Notes under the pieces: model-generated
What the model was told of the DNA's origin: nothing
The model's database searches: none
Seen by the model: the letters and a program-made list of their open reading frames with translations, nothing else
Shown here: positions 23,988 to 31,926 of the stretch, piece by piece
Numbering within the stretch: position 1 is the stretch's first letter
Layout: each line of letters starts with the position of its first letter
Assembly: GCA_025928545.1 (NCBI GenBank)
Contig: JAICJH010000064.1
Span: 1-37,849 of the forward strand
DNA length: 37,849 bases
From: Bryobacteraceae bacterium
GTDB lineage: Bacteria; Acidobacteriota; Terriglobia; Bryobacterales; Bryobacteraceae
Reading direction: 5' to 3'
Position numbers and translations under genes: made by a program

Positions 23988-24553
23988 AGTTCCAGGGTTG
24001 ACGGAACGATAGCCGAGCCGGACGAAGCGAACTTTCTACGCGGGGAAACCTGAAAGAATAGAATCGGGCGTCAGGTGAGGCGGGCTTCCTGAAACGGAAC
24101 CGGTTGAACGCTTTGATCCGGAGGGTTTTCGAAAGAAGACCCAAAGGGGAGTGGAGGCCGGGGATGAATCGGGGGCATGGGAGATCGAAGCGAGTAACGG
24201 GTTCCGGGTGTTGAAATCGCCCCGGTTCGGCCTCGAAACCGAACGGAGCGAAGGAGCTGGGAATCGAACGGATTCGTGGGGTTTCCGATGCGGAAACGAA
24301 GGTACAGGTCAGGAACGTTGACCTCGCAATGGTGGCGAAAGCGTCGTTGTGAGCGAGCGAAAGACCGTATCGAGATTCCGGCTCCGGTTGGATGCTGTAT
24401 CCGTTGAGGATGAGCTTGTAGCTGTGACCCGTCTCATGCTGAAAAGCGGTGATGGCGAGCGACGAGACGTCTATCCGGAGCATCCTCCCGCAAAGCGAAC
24501 GTCCGCATGCAGACGGGTCGCTGAATCGTACCGTGAACCCTGGACATTTTTTT
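23988..24553 (+). ncRNA. Candidate large structured non-coding RNA, about 565 nt
   Basis: No protein gene on the plus strand fits here, yet the region is purine-rich on that strand and full of local hairpins. Examples: GTTCC/GGAAC (23989-24007), TTCC/GGAA (24086-24099), CCC-AAA-GGG (24140-24149), GTTCGG/CCGAAC (24225-24244), GAATC/GATTC (24261-24275), GTTTCCG-ATG-CGGAAAC (24281-24297) and GGTCA/TGACC (24307-24323). It is flanked by a good sigma-70 promoter and by a T7 run at 24547-24553. I cannot match it to RNase P, tmRNA, 6S or a group II intron domain V. A HEARO/omega-RNA-like or Acido-Lenti-1-like RNA is worth testing. Boundaries are inferred from promoter and T-run. Confidence 0.5.
24500..24553 (+). 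terminator. Possible terminator of the candidate RNA (T7 tract)
   Basis: T7 at 24547-24553 is preceded by modest stems, for example CGTC/GACG (24500-24515) and GGGT/ACCC (24515-24540). The stems are not ideal, and there are 6 nt between the last pairing and the T-run. It lies 20 bp from the convergent end of the zinc-ribbon gene, a sensible place to end plus-strand transcription. Confidence 0.4.
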
Positions 24554-24572
24554 GAGCCCAGGTTCTGTCGGG

Positions 24573-24995
24573 CTACTCGCCCGTCGCCCCTTTAGCCTGT
24601 GCGTTTGCCTCGCCTGCCTTCTCCGCGACATCATTCGGATTGCGTTTTTTCCAGCGGCTGAAGGTGAAAATCTCCTTCCTCCGGCGGAAACTGGCGAAGT
24701 TAATGCGGCAGTATTCGCAACGCCACTTGTGCGCGCCCAACGCCACTTTGATCGCTACCCATCCCTTGGCCTGATGTGTCTTTCCGGTCCAGCCGTTCAG
24801 ATCCATGCGATCGCACTTCGGGCAGCGCGCATAGAACAGGTCGTCCAGAAAAACGGTACGGGAAACGAATCGGGTGCGGCAATCCCGGCAACGCAGAGGC
24901 GATATGAAACGAAAGGCCTGTAGCCGTTCCTCTATGCTCTGGTAACGTGCCGGACGCAAATGGCGACTGCCGCACTTAGGACAGGCGAGCGCCAC
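24573..24995 (-). CDS. Zinc-ribbon protein with four CxxC pairs
   Basis: A 140-residue cytoplasmic protein with four CxxC pairs: CPKC (5-8), CRDC, CPKC and CEYC. They are arranged as two double-ribbon units that would bind two zinc ions. The C-terminal third is strongly basic (FRRRKEIFTFSRWKKRNP), suggesting nucleic-acid contact. I do not recognise a named family. The GTG start is 3 bp after the aminotransferase stop, with GAAGG too close to be ideal, so coupling to upstream translation is likely. It is the last gene of the M28 peptidase-aminotransferase operon and converges with the candidate RNA. Whether it acts on RNA, DNA or protein is open. Confidence 0.75.
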   Translation of the reverse strand: MALACPKCGSRHLRPARYQSIEERLQAFRFISPLRCRDCRTRFVSRTVFLDDLFYARCPKCDRMDLNGWTGKTHQAKGWVAIKVALGAHKWRCEYCRINFASFRRRKEIFTFSRWKKRNPNDVAEKAGEANAQAKGATGE

Positions 24996-24998
24996 CCT

Positions 24999-25892
24999 TC
25001 AGACCAGGACCTGCGCATGTTTCCCGGTAATGCTCACCCGGCGCGCAATGTCTTCCTGCATAAACGCGCGGAACGCTGTCGTCACGCGTTCACGAACTTC
25101 ACCGCGGGCTCCCAATATCTTCCCCGCGATTTCACGCACAGGCAGAAGATCCCGTGTCGTGGAAGTAATGCAGACCTCATCCGCACTTTCCAGATCTGCC
25201 ACGGTCAGCCCGCGTTCCTGAATCCGCACGCCGGGCACTTTCAACTCCTGAAGCAGCACCTCACGCGTGATTCCTGGCAGGCAACCATCGGTGACCGGCG
25301 GCGTAAATACGTCGCCCCCGCTGACTGCGAAGATATTCGCGGAAGTACACTCGGCAACACGTCCATGTTCGTTCAGCAGAATCGCCTCGTCGAATCCCTG
25401 CTGCTGGGCCCGCTCGGCCCACACAAGGTTGGCGCCCCAGGAAAGTATCTTGGCCCCGGCGAACTCCCCCGCGGCAAACCGCGCATTCGGCTGCACCATT
25501 AATCGGACACTTCGGCCCCAATCCTTCGAATCCGCGGTCAGCGCGATGACATCGCTTTCCGGCGTTTCCGGCGTGCCGCCCGCCCACATCCCGCCTTTGT
25601 TCCGAACCACCACAAGACGCAGCGTGCAGTTCGCCCGTCCGTTGACTTCTATCAGGTGCGTGAGCAGTTCTTCAATCCTGTCCGCATCCGGTGGCATCGC
25701 CACACTGAGCAGACGGGCATCGCGCAGCAAGCGTGCCCAGTGGCGCTCAAAAGCAAACAACGCGCCGTCTTTCACCCTCAGAGTGCTGAATACACCCCAT
25801 CCGGACAGCAACCCCACCTGTCCCGCCATGAGCAATGGGGCGGACGCTTCCGTGATCTCGCCGTTGTGCAGAATGTGGCTGTGAATCGCCAT
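24999..25892 (-). CDS. PLP fold-type IV aminotransferase (BCAT/ADC-lyase/D-AAT family)
   Basis: A 297-residue class IV aminotransferase. The Schiff-base lysine is Lys148 in EFAGAKILSWGANL, and the PLP-binding glutamate is Glu181 in NEHGRVAECTSANIF. GLLSGWGVFSTLRVKDGALFAFERHWARL (about 27-55) and the C-terminal DGCLPGITREVLL and EVCITSTTRDLLPV are family-typical. Sequence alone does not separate branched-chain aminotransferase from aminodeoxychorismate lyase or D-amino-acid transaminase; the length and context without pabA/pabB leave it open. ATG 25892 is 2 bp after the peptidase stop, so it is co-transcribed with the M28 lipoprotein. No pab or ilv genes are nearby to settle the substrate. Confidence 0.9.
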   Translation of the reverse strand: MAIHSHILHNGEITEASAPLLMAGQVGLLSGWGVFSTLRVKDGALFAFERHWARLLRDARLLSVAMPPDADRIEELLTHLIEVNGRANCTLRLVVVRNKGGMWAGGTPETPESDVIALTADSKDWGRSVRLMVQPNARFAAGEFAGAKILSWGANLVWAERAQQQGFDEAILLNEHGRVAECTSANIFAVSGGDVFTPPVTDGCLPGITREVLLQELKVPGVRIQERGLTVADLESADEVCITSTTRDLLPVREIAGKILGARGEVRERVTTAFRAFMQEDIARRVSITGKHAQVLV

Positions 25893-25894
25893 GC

Positions 25895-27580
25895 TTACTT
25901 CTTCTTCATCATCTCATCGCGCGTGGCCTTGAACTCGTTGCCGCGATTCCAAAGCGGATAAAACGCGCCATCCGCCACCTGGTTCCCGATTTCCATAAAG
26001 ACGCGAAGATCTTCCACTGCACCGCCGAGATCCCAGTCGGCCTTCACTTCGTCGGAGGGCTTGTGGTAATCGTGCTCCGTGTAATAATCCCGCTTCTCTT
26101 TTCCGTAATCTGCGGGCTTACCGATGTACTCCGTCCCGCTGTCCGGATCAAGCGCCGGCACGCCCTGCTTGGCGAATTCAAAATGATCCGAGCGATAGAA
26201 ATAGCCCTTCTCAGGTTCCGCATCGCCCTTCACGGTTCGGCCGCGCTTCTTCAGGATTTCCGTAGCGACGTCGTCCAGGTTCGAGTTGCCCAGACCCACC
26301 AAAACCATATCTTTGGTCTGGCCCCACACGTTCAGACCATCCATATTGATATCGGCCAGCGTGTATTTGAGAGGATAAAGCGGATTCTCCGCATAGTATT
26401 CCGCCCCCAGCAAGCCTTGTTCTTCCGCGGTGACCGACAGAAAGAGAATGGACCGCTTGGGGCGCGGGTACATTTTCGAGAAGCCCCGCGCCACCTCGAT
26501 CAGTCCCGCCGATCCCGAGGCATTATCCACTGCCCCGTTGAAGATCTGATCCCCGGGGAGGCTCGTATCCCTGCCCAGATGGTCCCAATGCGCCGTGTAA
26601 ATGACATACTCATTCGCGAAACTGGGGTCGGCGCCTTCCAGCTTCGCCACTACGTTATGCGACTCTACTTTGCGCAGCGTATTTTCGATCTGTATGTTCG
26701 CCTTCGCTCCCGGCAGCGTGACTGGCTTAAATTCTTTCTGCAGCGCAGATTCCTTCAGTTTGGCCAAGTCAAGCCCCGCCGCCTTGCACAGCTCCGCCGC
26801 TTTGTCGTAGGTGAACCAACCCTGGACAGGCACTGTCGACGCATTGTTATCCGGCCGCTGAATGGTGAAGTTTTCCCCGCCCCAGCTATCCGCCACCACA
26901 GTGAAGGGATATCCCGCCATCGGAGTTTCATGGACGATCATCACCGCGGCGGCTCCTTTTTTCGCGGCGATTTCATATTTATATGTCCAGCGCCCGTAAT
27001 ACGTCATGGCGCGGCCCTTGAACATCGCGTCGTCCAGCCTGGTGGGATCTTTCGGATCGGGAATCTGCGGATCGTTCACCAGCATCAGGATGGTCTTGCC
27101 CCTTACATCCACACCCTTGTAGTCGTCCCACTCGTATTCGGGAGCCGAAACGCCGTAGCCGACGAAAACAATTTCCGAGTCCTTCACACTGACATTCGGT
27201 TCGTAGTGTTGGGAGACAGCGATGTAATCCTTCTTGAATTCGGCAGCCACCGTTTTGCCGCCCACGGTTAACTGCAGGGCGGGTTTCGAAACGATTCCCG
27301 CCAGAGGTACCCTCTGCTGAAAAGTTCCGTCGGGGTTGCCCGGCTTCAGACCCAGCTTGCGGAACTGGCTCTCCATGTACGCGACGGCCTTTTTCTCGCC
27401 CTCACTGCCCGGCTTGCGTCCCTCGAAATCGTCGGACGACAAGGTCTTGATTTCCGCGAGCAGGGTGTCGGCACCGATCGCTTTCGAAGCATTCTGCATG
27501 CGGCCCTCTGGATTGAGAGCGGAACAGGATGCGAGGAGGAACAGGAACAATACTGCGATCACGAAAGCTGTTTTCCGCAT
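25895..27580 (-). CDS. M28-family zinc aminopeptidase, lipoprotein
   Basis: A 561-residue exported metallopeptidase. ATG 27580 starts MRKTAFVIAVLFLFLLASC, a lipoprotein signal with the lipobox LASC; AAAGG stands 9 nt upstream. The core is a PA-domain insertion (about 125-300) within an M28 peptidase. Zinc ligands are readable: His331 and Asp333 in HWDHLG, Asp in GAVDNASGSAG, the Glu pair in TAEEQGLLGAEYY, Asp in NMDGLNVWG, and His in YRSDHFEFAKQGVPAL. It should hydrolyse peptides at the cell surface or in the periplasm. It heads a minus-strand operon with a PLP aminotransferase and zinc-ribbon protein, suggesting amino-acid scavenging. The gene is divergent from the TolB/TPR gene. Confidence 0.93.
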   Translation of the reverse strand: MRKTAFVIAVLFLFLLASCSALNPEGRMQNASKAIGADTLLAEIKTLSSDDFEGRKPGSEGEKKAVAYMESQFRKLGLKPGNPDGTFQQRVPLAGIVSKPALQLTVGGKTVAAEFKKDYIAVSQHYEPNVSVKDSEIVFVGYGVSAPEYEWDDYKGVDVRGKTILMLVNDPQIPDPKDPTRLDDAMFKGRAMTYYGRWTYKYEIAAKKGAAAVMIVHETPMAGYPFTVVADSWGGENFTIQRPDNNASTVPVQGWFTYDKAAELCKAAGLDLAKLKESALQKEFKPVTLPGAKANIQIENTLRKVESHNVVAKLEGADPSFANEYVIYTAHWDHLGRDTSLPGDQIFNGAVDNASGSAGLIEVARGFSKMYPRPKRSILFLSVTAEEQGLLGAEYYAENPLYPLKYTLADINMDGLNVWGQTKDMVLVGLGNSNLDDVATEILKKRGRTVKGDAEPEKGYFYRSDHFEFAKQGVPALDPDSGTEYIGKPADYGKEKRDYYTEHDYHKPSDEVKADWDLGGAVEDLRVFMEIGNQVADGAFYPLWNRGNEFKATRDEMMKKK

Positions 27581-27675
27581 TAAGGAGCCTTTCGTACATA
27601 TTACCGTAGTAGTCTGAACAGGGCTCTGCATCCTGATCGCCGATTGAGTCTCACACCGCGGGCGCGGGATTGACA

Positions 27676-27681
27676 TAAAAT
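27676..27681 (+). promoter_or_regulatory. Putative -10 element for a leaderless TolB/TPR transcript
   Basis: TAAAAT lies 7 nt before ATG 27689, with no Shine-Dalgarno between. TTGACA directly abuts it upstream (27670-27675), so it is not a normally spaced -35. This is the same TAnnnT-N7-ATG arrangement as at 401, 6594 and 12362. Confidence 0.45.
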
Positions 27682-27688
27682 AGCTGTC

Positions 27689-29482
27689 ATGTCAGTCAGG
27701 GATGCAGCCGCGGAGCCTCGTGCCGAAAACCGCGGCGAATCCGACGAGAAAATCGTCGCGCAACTCGACCGCATCCTGTCGAGCAAGGCATTTCGCCAGG
27801 CTGACCGGCTAAAGCGGTTTCTGACCTTCACGGTCAACGAAACCCTGGCAGGACGCGGCGAGCAGCTCAAAGAATTCGTCATCGGCGTTGAAGTTTTCAG
27901 TAAGGGTCCTTCATTCGACCCACGCAGCGACCCCATCGTTCGCGTCCAGGCCCGTCGTCTTCGTGCTCAACTGGCCCGCTACTACCGTGAAGAGGGTCAG
28001 TCCGATGAAATGCTGATCGAATTGCCCAAAGGTGGTTATACTCCCGCCTTCCGGTCGTTCCGGGGTCTACTGGCAAAACGAGCCGCGCCTTCCACTCTGG
28101 TCAGCCGCAACACCATTCTGCTCACTCCCTTCGCCGATCACAGCGCGGCCGGCGACCAGAAGCATTTCTGCGACGGACTGGCGCAGGAAATCGTCCACAC
28201 GCTCACCGGTCTCGACACCATTCGCCTTGTCGCCTGGAGGAACCCGGCCGCCGATGACTCGGGTTCGGACCCGCGCGACGCTGCCGCCCGGGACAACGCC
28301 GCCATGATTCTCACCGGCAGCGTCCGTAAGTCGGGTGCGGAAGTGCGTATTGTCGTCAGCCTGGTGGACGCAGTGAACGGCTGTTACATCTGGTCGGAAG
28401 CCTTCGACCGCGGCATCGACAACATCTTTGCGGTCCAGCAGGAAATTGCCCGCTCGGTCGGCGAGCGTTTGCGGACCGAAATCGAAGGCACCGGCAGCCC
28501 GAAAGGGACCCGCCGGCCCGCCGGCAATCTCGCGGCGCACAATCTCTACTCACAGGGCCGCTATCATCTGAATCAACGCACCGAGGAAGGCCTGCGCAAA
28601 GCGCTGGAGTTCTTCGAGCGCGCGCTCGGCGAAGACGCCCAGTATTCTCTCGCGTACTCCGGTCTCGCCGATGCCTACGGGCTCCTCGGCCACTACGGCG
28701 TCATGCCGCCCGCCGAGGTCTGGACCAAAGCGGCATCGAATGCCGCCTGGTCGGTCTTGCAGGACGAACAATCCGCCGAAGCCCACACCTCCCTTGCTCA
28801 CGTGAAATGCACGCAGGATTGGGACTGGTCCGGAGCCGAAATGGAATTCCTGCGGGCCATCAGCCTCGATCCGCGCTATCCGACCGCTCATCACTGGTAT
28901 TCAGTCTCCTGCCTGGCGCCACAGGGCAGGCTCGACGAAGCGATGGAACAGATGCTCACCGCGCAGGCACTCGACCCGATCTCATCCATCATCGCCCGCG
29001 ACGTTGCTGTCGTTCATTACTACCGGCGGGATCTGGGCGCGGCGCTCGACCAGTGCGACCACAACATCGAACTCAACCCCCATTTCCCGCCCGCTTACTG
29101 GATTCTGGGACTGGTGCAGGAACAGCGCGGCGACTTCGACGAGTCCGCCGCGGCATTTCAGCGCGCCATTCAACTGTCCCCGCAGAGCCCCAAAATGCAC
29201 GCCGCCCTGGCGCGAACTCTGGCGCTTTCCGGCAAGCACGATGAAGCCAGGCGCATTCTCGCCGATCTGGACGAATTGGCGGTAAAGCGGTACGTCTCGC
29301 CGTCCGATCTGGCATCGCTCCACTTTGCTCTCGCGGACCGCGAACTGGGCTTCCAGTGGCTCCAGAAGGCTTTTCACGACCGTAGTTTCGAAGTGATGTG
29401 CTCCAGAGTGGATCCCCGCTTCGATCCGGTGCGGGACGATCCGCGCTTCGCTCCGCTGGTGAGTCAACTCGGGCTCGACTGA
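27689..29482 (+). CDS. TolB-like / TPR protein with N-terminal acidobacterial module
   Basis: A 597-residue protein. Residues about 15-115 form an N-terminal module common in acidobacterial paralogues (SSKAFRQADRLKRFLTFTVNETL, FDPRSDPIVRVQARRLRAQLARYYREEG). Then comes a TolB-like beta domain (about 138-275: ILLTPFADHS, HFCDGLAQEIVHTLTGLDTIRLVAW, ILTGSVRKSGAEVRIVVSLVDA, WSEAFDR). The C-terminal half is a tetratricopeptide array (ALEFFERALGEDAQYSLAYSGLADAYGLLG onward). Related proteins often carry an N-terminal DNA-binding or kinase domain and are thought to be signalling scaffolds; here the N-terminal module is not one I can name as DNA binding. It has no signal peptide. It probably starts leaderless at ATG 27689. 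It is divergent from the peptidase operon. Confidence 0.8.
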   Translation: MSVRDAAAEPRAENRGESDEKIVAQLDRILSSKAFRQADRLKRFLTFTVNETLAGRGEQLKEFVIGVEVFSKGPSFDPRSDPIVRVQARRLRAQLARYYREEGQSDEMLIELPKGGYTPAFRSFRGLLAKRAAPSTLVSRNTILLTPFADHSAAGDQKHFCDGLAQEIVHTLTGLDTIRLVAWRNPAADDSGSDPRDAAARDNAAMILTGSVRKSGAEVRIVVSLVDAVNGCYIWSEAFDRGIDNIFAVQQEIARSVGERLRTEIEGTGSPKGTRRPAGNLAAHNLYSQGRYHLNQRTEEGLRKALEFFERALGEDAQYSLAYSGLADAYGLLGHYGVMPPAEVWTKAASNAAWSVLQDEQSAEAHTSLAHVKCTQDWDWSGAEMEFLRAISLDPRYPTAHHWYSVSCLAPQGRLDEAMEQMLTAQALDPISSIIARDVAVVHYYRRDLGAALDQCDHNIELNPHFPPAYWILGLVQEQRGDFDESAAAFQRAIQLSPQSPKMHAALARTLALSGKHDEARRILADLDELAVKRYVSPSDLASLHFALADRELGFQWLQKAFHDRSFEVMCSRVDPRFDPVRDDPRFAPLVSQLGLD

Positions 29483-29494
29483 ACCGGAAGGCAG

Positions 29495-30538
29495 CTACAG
29501 GTTCCGTTTCAGGAACGAAATAATGTGATAGCCGGTCACAAACTTGAACGGCGATTCGCCGAGCGTGTAATGTCCGCACGGCATGACTACCACCTTGTGA
29601 TCGGCTCCGCTGCGCGCAATCCGGGCAACAATATCCTTCGACAATTCGGGGGGGAACGTCGTATCGTACGTCGCGTAAAGAAATGATGACCGCTTCTTCA
29701 TGGAGGCGAACCGGTCCACATAGTGCACAGGGCTGAGGCAGTCCCAGACCGCCCGCAGACGGTCAATTTCGATCTGGTCTTCAATGCCTTCGCGAATGTG
29801 CTTCGTCGAGAGCCCCTGCCAGACCACATCGGCGAAGTGAGTGGAACAGTGATTAAACACGTTGACCCGGATTCGCTCATCGTGGGCGCTGGTCAGAAAA
29901 CCATAACAGGAGCCGAGGCTGGTCCCGACAATTCCAAGATCTTCGTACCCCTGCTGCTGCAACCAGTCGAAACAGGAACGGACATCGATGACGGATTGCC
30001 GGGTCGCATCGATGGTGCGCCCTACGTTGGCTGAGACGGCGTAATCGGCGCGCGTCAGTTCCGGCGGCATGCGCCTGTCATGATAGGGAAGGCTGATACG
30101 CAGGGCGGAAATCCCGAACCGTGCAATTCCTTCGCAGAGAGCCACATGCTGCCCGGCGTGCGAATTCCAGTGGGGCAGGACCACCACCGCTTTGTTGCCC
30201 CTCTTCCACCTCGGATTGGCCGGGAAATAGCGGGCTTCCACCGTGTTGTTTTCCTCGTAGGGGGTCTCAATGGGAGACGCGAACCGAATCAGGTTCCCTT
30301 CCCGACGGAAATCCCGCGGGGGTTCGTAGGCAAAAAACTCGGGGCTCCGGGCAATGGCGAGCTGATTCAACTCGCGGAGCTTACTTTCCGTATCGCCGGC
30401 ATTCGAGACGAGCGGCCAGCGAGCCATCCATTCGGCGCCCCAGTCGAAAGGGCGAACCACGCGGTCGGTGGATCGGGTGGCGAGATGGTACTCCCAGGAA
30501 TCGATACGCTTGGCGTACCACTGTTTTACTAATTCCAT
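29495..30538 (-). CDS. Alpha/beta hydrolase (ABHD18-like)
   Basis: A 347-residue cytoplasmic alpha/beta hydrolase. The nucleophile elbow is GTSLGS with Ser207, preceded by the strand YEDLGIVG; the catalytic His is in the late CGHYTLGESPF, with the acid probably in ATYDTTFPPEL. Residues such as NHCSTHFADVVWQGLSTKHIR resemble the ABHD18 subgroup. ATG 30538 has a plausible -10 TAACCT 16 nt upstream on the minus strand. It is convergent with the TolB/TPR gene (12-bp gap) and divergent from the beta-propeller gene. The substrate is unknown; an esterase or peptidase activity is expected from the fold. Confidence 0.85.
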   Translation of the reverse strand: MELVKQWYAKRIDSWEYHLATRSTDRVVRPFDWGAEWMARWPLVSNAGDTESKLRELNQLAIARSPEFFAYEPPRDFRREGNLIRFASPIETPYEENNTVEARYFPANPRWKRGNKAVVVLPHWNSHAGQHVALCEGIARFGISALRISLPYHDRRMPPELTRADYAVSANVGRTIDATRQSVIDVRSCFDWLQQQGYEDLGIVGTSLGSCYGFLTSAHDERIRVNVFNHCSTHFADVVWQGLSTKHIREGIEDQIEIDRLRAVWDCLSPVHYVDRFASMKKRSSFLYATYDTTFPPELSKDIVARIARSGADHKVVVMPCGHYTLGESPFKFVTGYHIISFLKRNL

Positions 30539-30600
30539 CGGCAGGTCAAATTCCAGGTTACCAAAGGCGCTTTGTTACGATTCAGGTTCTGGACTCTCCG

Positions 30601-31752
30601 TTGCACCTTCGCCCTCACGTTCACTCCCGGCGCGCCTTTCTTGCCGTCAGTTCACTGCTTGCCGCATGCGCGCGTAAACGAGCCAGGCGGTATCGGGCGT
30701 GGCTCTTCATGGCCAGCGTGGCGGAAAAAGCGGTCGTCGTGGCGGACCTGGCGGAGTTCCGGCGTTCCGGTTCCATCGCTCTCGATTCGGCGCCGGATCA
30801 GGTTCTCTCCGCGAGCGGAAAGCTCTACGCGGTCTGCAACGCCAGCCAGAGCATCATCCGCATCGATCCAGGCCGGCGAATCGTCATCGGGAAAACTGCC
30901 GTGGGCGCAACTCTGGCGGGAGCGGCGCTGACTTCCGACGGCAAGTACCTGGCTGTCGCAACCAGTCAACCGCCAGGGCTGGTCCTGATCGACACCAGCA
31001 CGGATCAGGTTAAGCTGCGGACCGCTTTGCCGGCTGTGCCCCACGCGATTGCCACTTCCGGCGCCCAGGTTGCGGTGACTATGGATTCGCAAGTGGCACG
31101 AATCCGCATTCCGGAGGGCGTGGTGCTGGGCGTATCGGCAATCGGCGCCGGCAGCCTGAGTTCGCTCGAATACCGCAAGGACGGCGAAACTATTTTCGTG
31201 ACCGCCACGGACGCACGCCAGATCGTCTCAATTGACGCCATGACGGGAACTGTATTGGCACGCCTTCCCGTACCCATCCGACCGGCGCGTTTCTGTGTGG
31301 ATGGCAGCGGCGGCCAGGTGTTTGTCACGGGCGCGGATCACGACCCGCAACTCGTGATCTTCAAGCCTTACCAGAACGAGGTGGATCAGACGTTGTACGC
31401 CGGACATGCGCTGTTCGGAATGGCTGTCGCGCCGAATCGTAATCTGCTTTTCCTTAGTAATCCGGAAGCGGGCGGCGTGACGATACTCTATATCGATTCG
31501 CGAAAGATTGCTGCGACGATCCGGACCGGCGGCAATCCGCGCGAGATTCTGATCGCGGCGTCCGACGATTCGACGACGCCGGAGGAATACGCTTTCGTCG
31601 TGGATGGCGACACTGGCGATGTTTCGGTCATCCACATTCCGGCCGTGCTGCACAAGCCTGGCGACCCGTTTATTGCGGAGCCTCCGAAGCCGGTTTTTGC
31701 GGTGTTCCATGGCGGGGTGAGCCCGCAGTCCGCTGTGATCATCCCGTACTAA
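30601..31752 (+). CDS. YVTN-type beta-propeller lipoprotein
   Basis: A 383-residue exported protein built from repeated beta-propeller blades of the YVTN/cytochrome-d1-like type. Examples are ALTSDGKYLAVATSQPPGLVLIDTSTDQVK, ATDARQIVSIDAMTGTVLARLPVP and AVAPNRNLLFLSNPEAGGVTILYIDSRKIAATIRTGGNPREIL. TTG 30601 is chosen because it gives SRRAFLAVSSLLAACARKR, a Tat-like signal with lipobox LAAC; the frame upstream lies antisense to the hydrolase gene and is not protein-like. Such proteins usually bind partners or, rarely, catalyse; no heme motif is present. The divergent promoter region to the hydrolase is 62 bp. The gene is followed by a repeat-rich non-coding gap. Confidence 0.75.
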   Translation: MHLRPHVHSRRAFLAVSSLLAACARKRARRYRAWLFMASVAEKAVVVADLAEFRRSGSIALDSAPDQVLSASGKLYAVCNASQSIIRIDPGRRIVIGKTAVGATLAGAALTSDGKYLAVATSQPPGLVLIDTSTDQVKLRTALPAVPHAIATSGAQVAVTMDSQVARIRIPEGVVLGVSAIGAGSLSSLEYRKDGETIFVTATDARQIVSIDAMTGTVLARLPVPIRPARFCVDGSGGQVFVTGADHDPQLVIFKPYQNEVDQTLYAGHALFGMAVAPNRNLLFLSNPEAGGVTILYIDSRKIAATIRTGGNPREILIAASDDSTTPEEYAFVVDGDTGDVSVIHIPAVLHKPGDPFIAEPPKPVFAVFHGGVSPQSAVIIPY

Positions 31753-31840
31753 AAAGGGGACTGGCCGACGATGCAGCCGACACACGTCGGTAAGGCCTTT
31801 GTTATCAATGTACGATTTAAGCGGAAAGCGCGTGAGTCCT

Positions 31841-31908
31841 GTTTTTACAAAACAAACCCAACCAGCAGCAGGCGGTGGGTCCGGGGTTTTTACAAAACGA
31901 ACCCCGGA
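31841..31908. repeat. Two copies of a GTTTTTACAAAACnAACCC repeat, one inside a perfect hairpin
   Basis: Copies at 31841-31859 and 31886-31904 differ at a single base. The second copy lies in a perfect 9-bp stem TCCGGGGTT/AACCCCGGA (31880-31888 and 31900-31908) with an 11-nt loop. In one plus-strand frame both read FYKTNP (a motif I recall from dispersed intergenic repeats in Planctomycetes and Acidobacteria). It is probably a small dispersed repeat, not a protein. Confidence 0.6.
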
Positions 31909-31926
31909 CTGTTTGCCTGCCTTTCC

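Noticed and set aside
23986..24483. 165-codon open frame on the minus strand
   Set aside because: The sequence is rich in Ser, Arg, Pro and Phe with no domain, lacks a Shine-Dalgarno and lies antisense to the candidate RNA, whose promoter and hairpins explain the region better.
23988..24553. Group II intron, RNase P RNA or tmRNA
   Set aside because: No domain V with its 34-nt hairpin, no reverse transcriptase, no RNase P or tmRNA signature sequences could be found by eye.
26063..27271. 402-codon open frame on the plus strand
   Set aside because: It is antisense to the M28 peptidase with all its zinc ligands; His/Arg-rich shadow.
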